Positions 16,034-25,200 of a stretch of DNA of 32,326 bases are shown in pieces. The translations under genes and the position numbers were made by a program. Positions within the stretch are counted from its first letter, which is position 1, and the number at the start of each line of letters is the position of its first letter. The notes below the pieces were generated by a model. That model was not told where the DNA came from and searched no databases. It saw nothing but the letters and a program-made list of their open reading frames with translations. The DNA is from a bacterium (GTDB lineage: Bacteria > Patescibacteriota > Minisyncoccia > UBA6257 > JACOXY01), in assembly GCA_030680955.1 (NCBI GenBank), contig JAUXUB010000037.1, positions 1 through 32,326 of the forward strand, written 5' to 3'.

Positions 16034-16684
16034 TTAAATCATTGCATACTTTAATTTGAAGTACGTCCGCATTGCATTTTGGCATCGGAATGCCTTGTAG
16101 TAAGTAGTGCCTTTATCGCTGGATGTAAAAATGAATGGAGTGAGTCCTGCAAATCGCATCAGATACCAAACAAGCAACCTGCCAGTTCTGCCGTTACCAT
16201 CAATAAATGGATGAATTTCTTCAAAGGTAAAATGGAAGTTGGCTATAGTTTCCAAGGCATATTCATCGTAATTCTCTTTTGATGTATTTCTTTTCTTTAT
16301 CTGAAGTTGGAAATAACTTATTTCTTCGTTTAGCTTATTCATTTCTCCCTTAATCAATTTAAGCGCAAAACCCCGATGCGATCCAACGTATACATCGCAG
16401 TCCCTATATTGGCCAATTAGATAATCCGGAATTTTAGTCTCTCCAAAGAATGTATTATGTTCTTCAATTATTAGTTTATGGATTTGAAAGAGTATAGACT
16501 CATCCCAATATAGATTACTCGCAAGGCATTTTTCTAAATATATAAGTGCGGCGGTGTGTCCCTTTCTATGTCGCAGGTGAATACACATCATTAACAATTC
16601 TAGGTTTATACCGATGTTTTCTATTAAGTTAGATTCGTGAACAAACCTTGCGGCTAGATCTTCATCGAGAGGTTCGCGATGCAT
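16034..16684 (-). CDS. Fic domain protein
   Basis: Fic motif HPFIDGNGRTGR; N-terminal SNLIEN matches the (S/T)xxxE(G/N) inhibitory motif. Confidence 0.92.
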   Translation of the reverse strand: MHREPLDEDLAARFVHESNLIENIGINLELLMMCIHLRHRKGHTAALIYLEKCLASNLYWDESILFQIHKLIIEEHNTFFGETKIPDYLIGQYRDCDVYVGSHRGFALKLIKGEMNKLNEEISYFQLQIKKRNTSKENYDEYALETIANFHFTFEEIHPFIDGNGRTGRLLVWYLMRFAGLTPFIFTSSDKGTTYYKAFRCQNAMRTYFKLKYAMI

Positions 16685-16795
16685 GACTTTTTAGCCTCCA
16701 TATGAATATAAAGTTACTGTTCGTGATACTATCAAATTAATACTAAATCTACAAGTAGGCTTACCTTTTTAGATATTCCACGATACAATATAAAT

Positions 16796-18409
16796 ATGAG
16801 AAATAAGATAATCGCATTACTTAGAAATGTAATTGAGGAAGATATAGAAATTGTGGTTTCCTCACCAGAGAACTACGCATTTGGTCATTATTCCACAAGC
16901 GTGGCTTTTTCGCTTGCCAAAATTTGGAAAATGTCTCCAACTGTAGCGGCAGAAAAACTAAAAGAGAAAATAATTGCCATAGACAAAGACAAGCTATTTA
17001 AAGAGATTAATGTAGTAAGTCCTGGCTTTATAAATTTTTGGATATCTAGTGATAAGCTCGAAGGAGAATTTAAAGAAATACTAAAGAAAAAAAATAAATA
17101 TGGTAAGCCAAGCTCATCTAAGGGAGTCCGACTTCCTAAGATTCAGGTAGAATTCATTTCGGCAAATCCAACGGGACCTCTTACAATGGCAAATGGTAGA
17201 GGCGGTTTTTTGGGTGATGTGCTTTCTAATATTTTAGAATTTACAGGCAAGAAAGTTGAGCGCGAGTATTACGTAAATGATACAGGAAATCAAATTATAA
17301 CTTTAGGTAAATCTCTTTTGGCATCAATTGGATTAATTGCAGATGAGGAGAAGTTCTATAAAGGAGGATATATAAAAACGTGGGCTCTAAAAAATAAAGC
17401 TTTTATAAAAAAGAATCAAAAAAATCCTCTTCTTATTGGCAAAAAAGCAGCAAAAGAATTACTCGCTAATATAAAAAAAGTAATAATTAAAAAATCTGGA
17501 ATTAAATTTGATCGGTTTACGTCAGAAGATTCTCAAATTCATAAAAAGGATCTTATTAAAAAAACCTTAGAAATTTTTAGTACGAAAGGTTTAATATACG
17601 ACAAAGAAGGCGCTAAGTGGTTAAAAACTACGGAATTTGGCGACGACAAAGATAGAGTACTGATTACAAGCGATGGATTTCCAACCTATTTTTTAGCAGA
17701 CGCCGGTCATTTATTAGAAACTAAAACTAGAGGATTTAGTAATAAAATATTAATCTTGGGGCCTGATCATTATGGTTATGTGGCAAGAGTCAAAGCTGCT
17801 GCTAAAATAATTGGACTTGCGAATTTCGAAACTTTGATAACTCAGGCTGTGAGGATTATTAAGGATGGCGTCGAAGTTAAGATGTCTAAACGTAAAGGAG
17901 AATTCATAACATTCGAGGAAGTAGTAGATAAAGTTGGCGTAGACGCTGCCAGATTTTTCTTTTTAATGCACGCACCAGAGAGCCACATGGATTTTGATTT
18001 GAAACTTGCAAAAGAACGTTCCGTTAAAAATCCCGTTTATTATATTCAATATGCTTATGTGCGGTGTGGAGCGATACTGCAAAAAGTCAAAAGTCAAAAG
18101 TCAAAAGTCAAAATTGAAAGTAAAAATTTAGAAAGTCTTAAATCAGAAGTAAGCGAAAAATTAACCATGAAGCTGATAAAATTTCCAGAAATAATTGAAG
18201 ATATTCAAAAAGATTATCAAGTTCATCGCCTTACGCGCTATGCATCGGAGCTGTCTCATATTTTCCATAATTTTTATGAGAAAGAAAGGATTATAGGAGA
18301 AACAAATATTAATCTAATTTATAGCAGAATAATGTTTATAGAAGCAACGCAAATTGTTTTAGGGGGAGTGCTTAACCTTTTGGGAATAAGTAAACCAAAA
18401 AAAATGTAG
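16796..18409 (+). CDS. argS: Arginine--tRNA ligase
   Basis: QVEFISANPTGPLTMANGRGGFLGD, KMSKRKGEFITFEEVV, C-terminal anticodon-binding domain. Confidence 0.95.
   Translation: MRNKIIALLRNVIEEDIEIVVSSPENYAFGHYSTSVAFSLAKIWKMSPTVAAEKLKEKIIAIDKDKLFKEINVVSPGFINFWISSDKLEGEFKEILKKKNKYGKPSSSKGVRLPKIQVEFISANPTGPLTMANGRGGFLGDVLSNILEFTGKKVEREYYVNDTGNQIITLGKSLLASIGLIADEEKFYKGGYIKTWALKNKAFIKKNQKNPLLIGKKAAKELLANIKKVIIKKSGIKFDRFTSEDSQIHKKDLIKKTLEIFSTKGLIYDKEGAKWLKTTEFGDDKDRVLITSDGFPTYFLADAGHLLETKTRGFSNKILILGPDHYGYVARVKAAAKIIGLANFETLITQAVRIIKDGVEVKMSKRKGEFITFEEVVDKVGVDAARFFFLMHAPESHMDFDLKLAKERSVKNPVYYIQYAYVRCGAILQKVKSQKSKVKIESKNLESLKSEVSEKLTMKLIKFPEIIEDIQKDYQVHRLTRYASELSHIFHNFYEKERIIGETNINLIYSRIMFIEATQIVLGGVLNLLGISKPKKM
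18086..18113 (+). repeat. Heptanucleotide tandem repeat (GTCAAAA)x4 inside argS
   Basis: Read directly; encodes KVKSQKSKVK. Confidence 0.95.
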
Positions 18410-18457
18410 TCCCAGTTCATAGTTTGTCATATTAACATTATAAATTAATTAATAAGT

Positions 18458-19264
18458 ATGAAGGAGCCTAAGTTGCTAGATAATGATAATAAATTAGATT
18501 CAACTGATTTAGAGCGTTACAATAAACATCTAGAAGAGTTGAGAGCATATGGGTTGCCGGGGCTTGAAGGGCGGTTGGATCGCGGTCTTGATCACACCGG
18601 AATGTTAGCAGTTCAAGAGACTCGCAAAGAAATTCAAGAAATCGCTCAAAAGCTAAATGTAGACATAGAAAATATTGAAGTTTTTACTAAAGCTCTTCAT
18701 GTTGGAGATATTTGGAAAAATGCTGATGAGTTGGCTATGCCTAAAAAAACAGAAGTAAAAGTTTGGATGTTGCTTGCCGATTTATGTCACGAAGTAAATG
18801 GTAGAGATCTTTCTAAATCTGAATATTTAGAGGATTCCGCTAGAATTAAGCAAGGTCTTTTACAGGCAAAAGAAAATCCCGAAGCTCTGTTAGAAGCAGC
18901 AGTACAAAAAATCACAAAGGAAGCTCACTCAAAATTTGATTTAAAAGAGGAAGTTCCATTTTCAGAAGATGATGCATTTCTCTACATGGCAATTGCTGGG
19001 GAAAAATATGGCGTATGTAAAGCCGGGAATTTATATTTTGCAGGCGCGAATGAACTTGATTTCTCTGTTTTAGATAAAGAAGGGTTAACTAAGATTGAAA
19101 AAGAAGACCGTGGACGCATATCCACTTTTTTTCAAAAACAAGGTAGGGATGCTGTTAAGAAACTGTATCCAGGATTAGCAATTGTTTTTGATAATGAAGA
19201 GCTAGCACTTCGATTAGCAAAAAGCGCCGATAATTTAATTCAAAAAGATGAAAGAAAAATTTGA
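18458..19264 (+). CDS. Conserved-looking hypothetical protein, overlapping cca
   Basis: 268-aa ORF with consistent coding character; 17-nt overlap with the next CDS. Confidence 0.65.
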   Translation: MKEPKLLDNDNKLDSTDLERYNKHLEELRAYGLPGLEGRLDRGLDHTGMLAVQETRKEIQEIAQKLNVDIENIEVFTKALHVGDIWKNADELAMPKKTEVKVWMLLADLCHEVNGRDLSKSEYLEDSARIKQGLLQAKENPEALLEAAVQKITKEAHSKFDLKEEVPFSEDDAFLYMAIAGEKYGVCKAGNLYFAGANELDFSVLDKEGLTKIEKEDRGRISTFFQKQGRDAVKKLYPGLAIVFDNEELALRLAKSADNLIQKDERKI

Positions 19265-20816
19265 TCCTATAAATAAAAAAACTATAGAAGAACGTGAACG
19301 ATTCGAGAGTATGACAGAAACCAAAAAGGAAGAGCATATTGACGAGCTTCATGAGCGAGCTTTATTAGAAAATGTTTTGCCGCTACGACAAAAGGCAGAA
19401 AGTTTAAAAAATAAGACAGAAAGCAAAGATTTAAATTTGGTTGCAGATATTGCAGAACTAATAAGAGACAAGGGTGGTTTGGCTCTGATTGTTGGTGGCT
19501 ATGCTCGAGATGAAGTGCTAAATGAGTCTGGGTATGAATTAGAGCCTAAAGATCTTGATCTTGAAATATATGGCATATCTAGTGATGAGCTTCAAGAGAT
19601 TTTAAAAACTTTCGGAGATATTGATGAAGTTGGCGCGCAATTTCAAGTTACGAAACTTACTTTAGAAACCGGTACAATAATAGATGTTGCATTGCCACGG
19701 CGTGATTCTAAAACTGGTAGGGGACACAAGGGATTTAAATCAGAATCAGATATAGAAATGACTATTGAAGATGCCGCAAGAAGACGAGATTTTACGATTA
19801 ATGCCTTAGGGCTCGATCCGCTAACGGGTGAAATTATAGATAAATTTGGTGGGCTAGAAGATATACGCAATAAAAAGTTGCGCGCTATAGATCCAAAGAC
19901 TTTTATTGAAGACCCTCTACGTGTTCTTCGTGCAGCACAATTTGCAGGAAGATTTGGTTTTGGAGTAGATGATGAAACAGCAGAACTTTGTCGCTCATTA
20001 GATTTAAAAGAACTTCCTGGGGAGCGATTAGGTGAGGAATGGCGGAAGCTTCTTTTGAAATCTCCAAAACCAAGCATAGGGCTTGAGGTTGCAAGAGAGC
20101 TTGGTATTATAGAAAAGCTGCATCCAGAGCTTGAAGCACTTATTGGCACTCCACAAGATCCAAAATATCATCCAGAAGGCGATGTGTGGGAACACACCAA
20201 GCTCTCTGTAGATGCTGCCGCGCTAATTGTCTGCAGACAAAAGCTATCAGAGGACGAGGCATTTATCCTGCTTTTTACGGCCTTGTGTCACGACTTAGGC
20301 AAGCCCATAACAACAAAAAAGACCGACGAAGGAAAAATTATTTCACATGAACATGCCTCCGCTGGTGTTAAGCCAACTAAAAAAATGATGGCGTCGCTTA
20401 GGTTATCAAGTGACATCGTAGAGAAAGTATCGCCTCTTGTTGAGGAGCATATGTTTCCACTCACTAGTCCGAATCCTTCAGATTCTGCCGTCCGTCGGCT
20501 GGCAAAGCGATTAGGCAAGGCTTCAATTTTAGAATTGGTTATGGTTTCTGAGGCAGATTCTGGTGGACGCGGCAAAATTTTAAAATCTTTTCCAGAGGGA
20601 GAGGCGTTGCTTGCAGTCGCCGCTCGTTTAGAAGTCTTAGGCGAAGCTCCAAAGCCAATTTTGATGGGCCGCGATTTAATTGAAATTGGCTTTACACCAG
20701 GTCATCACTTTGGTGAAGTATTGCGCAGTATTTATGATGAACAGCTTGATGGAAAAATAAAAACATTAGATGAAGCGAAAGTTCGCGCGAAGGAGATTTA
20801 TCACTTTATTAAGTAG
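19248..20816 (+). CDS. CCA-adding enzyme/poly(A) polymerase family protein with HD domain and N-terminal extension
   Basis: LIVGGYARDEVL, KDLDLEIYG, RRRDFTINALGLDPLTGEIIDKFGGLEDI, DPLRVLRAAQFAGRFGF, HD motif ALCHDLGKP. Confidence 0.92.
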   Translation: MKEKFDPINKKTIEERERFESMTETKKEEHIDELHERALLENVLPLRQKAESLKNKTESKDLNLVADIAELIRDKGGLALIVGGYARDEVLNESGYELEPKDLDLEIYGISSDELQEILKTFGDIDEVGAQFQVTKLTLETGTIIDVALPRRDSKTGRGHKGFKSESDIEMTIEDAARRRDFTINALGLDPLTGEIIDKFGGLEDIRNKKLRAIDPKTFIEDPLRVLRAAQFAGRFGFGVDDETAELCRSLDLKELPGERLGEEWRKLLLKSPKPSIGLEVARELGIIEKLHPELEALIGTPQDPKYHPEGDVWEHTKLSVDAAALIVCRQKLSEDEAFILLFTALCHDLGKPITTKKTDEGKIISHEHASAGVKPTKKMMASLRLSSDIVEKVSPLVEEHMFPLTSPNPSDSAVRRLAKRLGKASILELVMVSEADSGGRGKILKSFPEGEALLAVAARLEVLGEAPKPILMGRDLIEIGFTPGHHFGEVLRSIYDEQLDGKIKTLDEAKVRAKEIYHFIK

Positions 20817-20907
20817 CACTATATTTTTTTAATTATTTGCCAAGCCTAAAAAGAAGTAGTATTGTATGGCTAGAAAGATAGAGGAATGATACGGGAAGGA
20901 GTTATAT

Positions 20908-21153
20908 ATGCACGGTCCATGCCTATATATAACTTTCAATAACTTGGATAGAAGTCAGAATAATACTTTACGTGATGATTGTGGAACAATAATTCCAAAA
21001 GAGTTGATTGCCCAATTTAAAAGAAGTTTTATTTGTTTTGCTCACGGCTGGAATCTTGAAGTAAAAAAAGATTCGATTGAAATTCATTACCCCGGACAGA
21101 CTTTTTTATTCTGCGAGGGGACGATAAAAATGGTCTCGGTGATTTATGATTAA
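20908..21153 (+). CDS. Hypothetical small protein
   Basis: 81 aa ORF with AAGGAG upstream and terminator downstream. Confidence 0.55.
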   Translation: MHGPCLYITFNNLDRSQNNTLRDDCGTIIPKELIAQFKRSFICFAHGWNLEVKKDSIEIHYPGQTFLFCEGTIKMVSVIYD

Positions 21154-21176
21154 GCTGCTACACGCAGCTTTTTTAT
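21152..21176 (+). terminator. Rho-independent terminator
   Basis: AAGCTGC-tacac-GCAGCTT-TTTTA. Confidence 0.8.
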
Positions 21177-22024
21177 TTGAAAAGTTGGGCCGCCGTAATG
21201 GAAATAAGAACAATTAAAAAAGCAATCATTTTTTTCTTATGAAATTTTTCTTTTAATAAGACAAGACCTCCCATATAAGTAAGGAGCGGTTGGAGTGTAA
21301 AAATTAAAGTTGTTCGAATGATTCCAAATTTACTATAGCTAATGAAAAACAGAATTGATCCTAGCGTAAGAATAGATCCGGTAAAAAAAATAGCTGCAAA
21401 TGAACGTGGCGAAACTTTCTTAAGTGAATCCGCATACATAAAACCTAAGAAAGGTACAATAATAATTTCGCGGGCAAACTGAAGAGAAATAGGGTGCCAT
21501 ATTGTTAGTATTTGCTTAAATACAGCTGCTTCAATTGGGGCTATTATTAAAACCCAAATAAGAAAAGGCCAAGTTTTCCTTTTGACAAAAGGATGCCCCT
21601 TTTCCCAATGAGACCAGATTACGGCAAGTGATGCTATAAGAGCCGCATAAAGAATTGGTAAGTTTTTATTTTCATCTGGAAAAAAAATAAATGCAGCTAA
21701 TATAATAGGAACATTAGCTAAAAGCGTCACCGTCTGCATCTCTGTTAAAAGGTCATTCTTTAGTGCATGAAAATAAAGTAGGTTTGAGATAAGAATTGTA
21801 ACTGTTGTAAAAATTAAAAGTAGGCCAGCATATCCCTTAAAAAGTTCTATGGTAATTGGAGTGCCGAATGCAAAAAAAGCAATTCCCGCAACAAATAATG
21901 CGGCAAGAAATGAAACTATCGAGAAATTTTTGTAAGTAATCCCTTTGCCACCAAGTAATATTTTATCTGTAATTGCTGCCCCAGAGCTGAGCAGTGCGCC
22001 AATAAATGGAATAAGAAAGTTCAT
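21173..22024 (-). CDS. EamA/DMT-superfamily transporter
   Basis: About ten hydrophobic segments; C-terminal IIRTTLIFTLQPLLTYMGGLVLLKEKFHKKKMIAFLIVLISI. Confidence 0.8.
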   Translation of the reverse strand: MNFLIPFIGALLSSGAAITDKILLGGKGITYKNFSIVSFLAALFVAGIAFFAFGTPITIELFKGYAGLLLIFTTVTILISNLLYFHALKNDLLTEMQTVTLLANVPIILAAFIFFPDENKNLPILYAALIASLAVIWSHWEKGHPFVKRKTWPFLIWVLIIAPIEAAVFKQILTIWHPISLQFAREIIIVPFLGFMYADSLKKVSPRSFAAIFFTGSILTLGSILFFISYSKFGIIRTTLIFTLQPLLTYMGGLVLLKEKFHKKKMIAFLIVLISITAAQLFK

Positions 22025-22169
22025 AGCAATATTATAGCATGCCTTAGTTTTTTGCCTTGCATTGCTTCACCCCACCACAACAAAAATATTTGTTTTTTTT
22101 GACGTAGCGCTGAAAGCTATATTTGCCTTAAATAAACAAAAGTAAACGTTCGAGGTGGGTTGTGTGGGG

Positions 22170-22198
22170 TTCACAAAACCATCTTATTTCTGTAGAAT
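22170..22198 (+). promoter_or_regulatory. Sigma70-like promoter of ileS
   Basis: TTCACA-N17-TAGAAT. Confidence 0.6.
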
Positions 22199-22223
22199 AG
22201 AAATATAACTTTAATTCTAGACT

Positions 22224-25200
22224 ATGTTAAAAAACCTTAAACAATTTGTTCTTCCAGAGGTTGAAGAAAAAATCTTAGCGTATTGGAAGACCAATCAAAT
22301 CTTTGAAAAAACATTAAAATCCCGTGAAAAAGGGGAGAAATTTGTTTTTTATGAAGGCCCACCTTATGCAAATGGCAAGCCAGGAATTCACCATGTTTTA
22401 GCCAGGGTTTATAAGGATATTATATTACGCTACAAAACAATGCGTGGTTATAATGTCCCACGCCGTGCCGGATGGGATACACACGGCCTTCCGATTGAAC
22501 TTGAAGCAGAAAAACAGCTTGGTATAAAATCTAAAAAAGAAATAGAAAAATTTGGCTTAGCGCTTTTTAATCAAAAGGCAAGAGAATCAATTTGGGTTTA
22601 CAAAGACGAATGGGAGAAAATAACCGAGCGAATCGGTTACTGGTTGGATCTTAAAAATGCTTACGTAACATACGAAAATTATTATATAGAATCTTTGTGG
22701 TGGATTTTATCAGAAATTTCAAAAAAGGGATTACTTAAAAGAGATTATAAAGTTGTTCCTTATTGTCCTAGATGTCAGACGGTTCTTGCTAGTCATGAAT
22801 TGGCTCAACCTGGCGTCTATAAAAGAGTGAAAGATCCATCTATCTTTGTAAAATTCAAAATTAAAAATGCAAAATTAAAAATTCATGAATATTTATTGGT
22901 CTGGACTACGACTCCATGGACGCTTCCGGCAAACGTAGCGGTTGCAGTTAATACAAAATTTACATATACAAAATATTCTGTAAAAAATAGCGGCACTAAA
23001 GGAAGTAAGGTTGAGTATTACTGGTCGCTTAACGCTCCGCCACCACAGGATGGTTATGTAATTGAAGCTATTGAAAAGATTTCTGGCAAGAAACTCATCG
23101 GCCTTCAATATGAACCCCTTTTTGTAAATTCAGAATTCAGAATTCAGAATTCAGAATTTTTTAAGGTTTACGGCGCAGATTTTGTCTCTGGTGAAGACGG
23201 AACTGGCTTTGTTCATATTGCGCCCGCCTACGGTGTAGATGATTTTAATTTAATTAAATCAGTCGTTCCAGATTTTTCTTATAAGGATATTCCTATAACA
23301 ATAGATGATGATGGAAAAGTTTTGGCAGGATACCCAGGAGAATTTAAATTTGTAAAAAGTGCGGATAATGACATAATTGCAGACTTAGAAAGCCGCGGTC
23401 TTATGTATAAGTCTGAAGTACAAGAACATGAATATCCATTTTGTTGGCGATGCTCTGCTCCTCTTTTATATTTTGCTCGCTCCGCTTGGTTTATTGAAGT
23501 TTCAAAACTTAGAGCAAAACTAGTTGCGGCAAATAAAAAAATCGCCTGGGTTCCAAATCATATTCAAGAGGGTCGCTTTGGAGAATGGATTAAAGAAGCA
23601 AAAGATTGGGCAATTTCAAGGCAACGTTTTTGGGGAGCGCCACTCCCTATTTGGGTTTGTGAAAAATGTGAAAAAGAACATGTGGTGCAGAGTTTGTCAG
23701 ATTTAGATCGTTTAGATTATCAGAAAAATACTTTTTTCCTTTTACGACACACGGAAGCCGAACATATTCTAAGCGGAGTTATAGCTTCGGGATCTGTTGG
23801 TAAAAAGGTTTCTCTTACTAAAAAAGGCCAAAAAGATGCGCAAGAACTCGCCAATCAAATAAAGAAGAAAAATCCTAATATAATTTATTCCTCACCATAT
23901 AAGCGTACACTTGATTTGGCAAAAATCATTTCGAAATCGACTGGTGCAAAAATAATAATAGATAAGCGTCTTGAAGAAATCAACTGTGGTAATTTTAATG
24001 GTCGTCAAGTTGATGAGTATTGGAAATTTTTTCTAGAACAAAAAGAAAGGTTTACAGAGGCTCCTTTGGGGGGTGAAAATCTTACAGATGTAAAGAATAG
24101 GATGTTTAATTTTGTGCGTGAGATAAATCAAAAGCATCAAAAAGAAAATATTTTGATTATTAGCCATGCAGATCCTCTTTGGGTATTAGAAGGTGCGATG
24201 AAGAATTTAACAAACGAAGAAATATTTTCTTTGGATGTTATTAAGCTTGGTGAATTACGAGAAGTTCAATTGCATAACTGGCCATACAACAAAGATGCGC
24301 AAATCGATCTCCATCGTCCTTTTATTGATGAAGTAGTTTTGAGGTGCAAGTCTTGCAAGGGAAAGATGGCGAGAATAAAAGAAGTTGCCGATGTTTGGTT
24401 TGATTCAGGTGCCATGCCGTTCGCTTCTGCGCATTACCCATTTGCTATAGAGAAGAAATTCCAAAAGGATAATCAATTAGTTAAGGATGATGCCAGATTG
24501 AAATTAGAAGCATTTCCATTTCCAGCAGATTTCATTTGTGAAGCAATAGATCAAACTCGTGGTTGGTTTTATACTCTCCTTGCGGTTTCAACACTTTTGG
24601 GTTATAAAGAGCCACCATATAAAAATGTAATCTGTCTTGGATTAATTAATGATAAGTTTGGGCAAAAAATGTCTAAATCACGTGGCAATGTTCTAGATCC
24701 TTGGGAGGTAATTCAAAAATATGGAGTAGATGCTGTCCGTTGGTATTTCTATACGGTAAATCCTGCAGGTGAGACAAAGAATTTTGACGAAGTTGATCTT
24801 AAGAAAGTATTAAATAGAGTTTTTAATATCGTTTATAACTCATATGTTTTTTATGATATGTATGCGGATAAAAAGTCAAAAGTCAAAAGTCAAAAGTCAG
24901 CGCTAAGCGCGCTTGATCTCTGGATACTCGCAAGTCTAAATAAAACAATCGAGCAGGCAACAGCTGAACTGCAAAAATATGAGGTAGGGAACGCTGCAAA
25001 AGCTATAGAAGAGCTAATTGATAATTTGTCGCGTTGGTACATTCGCAGGTCTCGTCGACGGTTGCAAAAGCCAGAAGATATGGCAGATTATGAGGCATGC
25101 TCCACAACTTTGGGATTTGTTATATCAGAGATAACTAAGCTTATGGCTCCGTTTGCTCCTTTTTTCTCCGAAGCCCTCTACCTTTCACTGAATATAGAAT

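Noticed and set aside
19643-20575. Minus-strand ORFs antisense to cca
   Set aside because: Shadow ORFs opposite a well-supported CDS.
22040-22223. T-box leader upstream of ileS
   Set aside because: No T-box consensus (AGGGUGGNACCGCG) and the promoter lies downstream of the inverted repeat.
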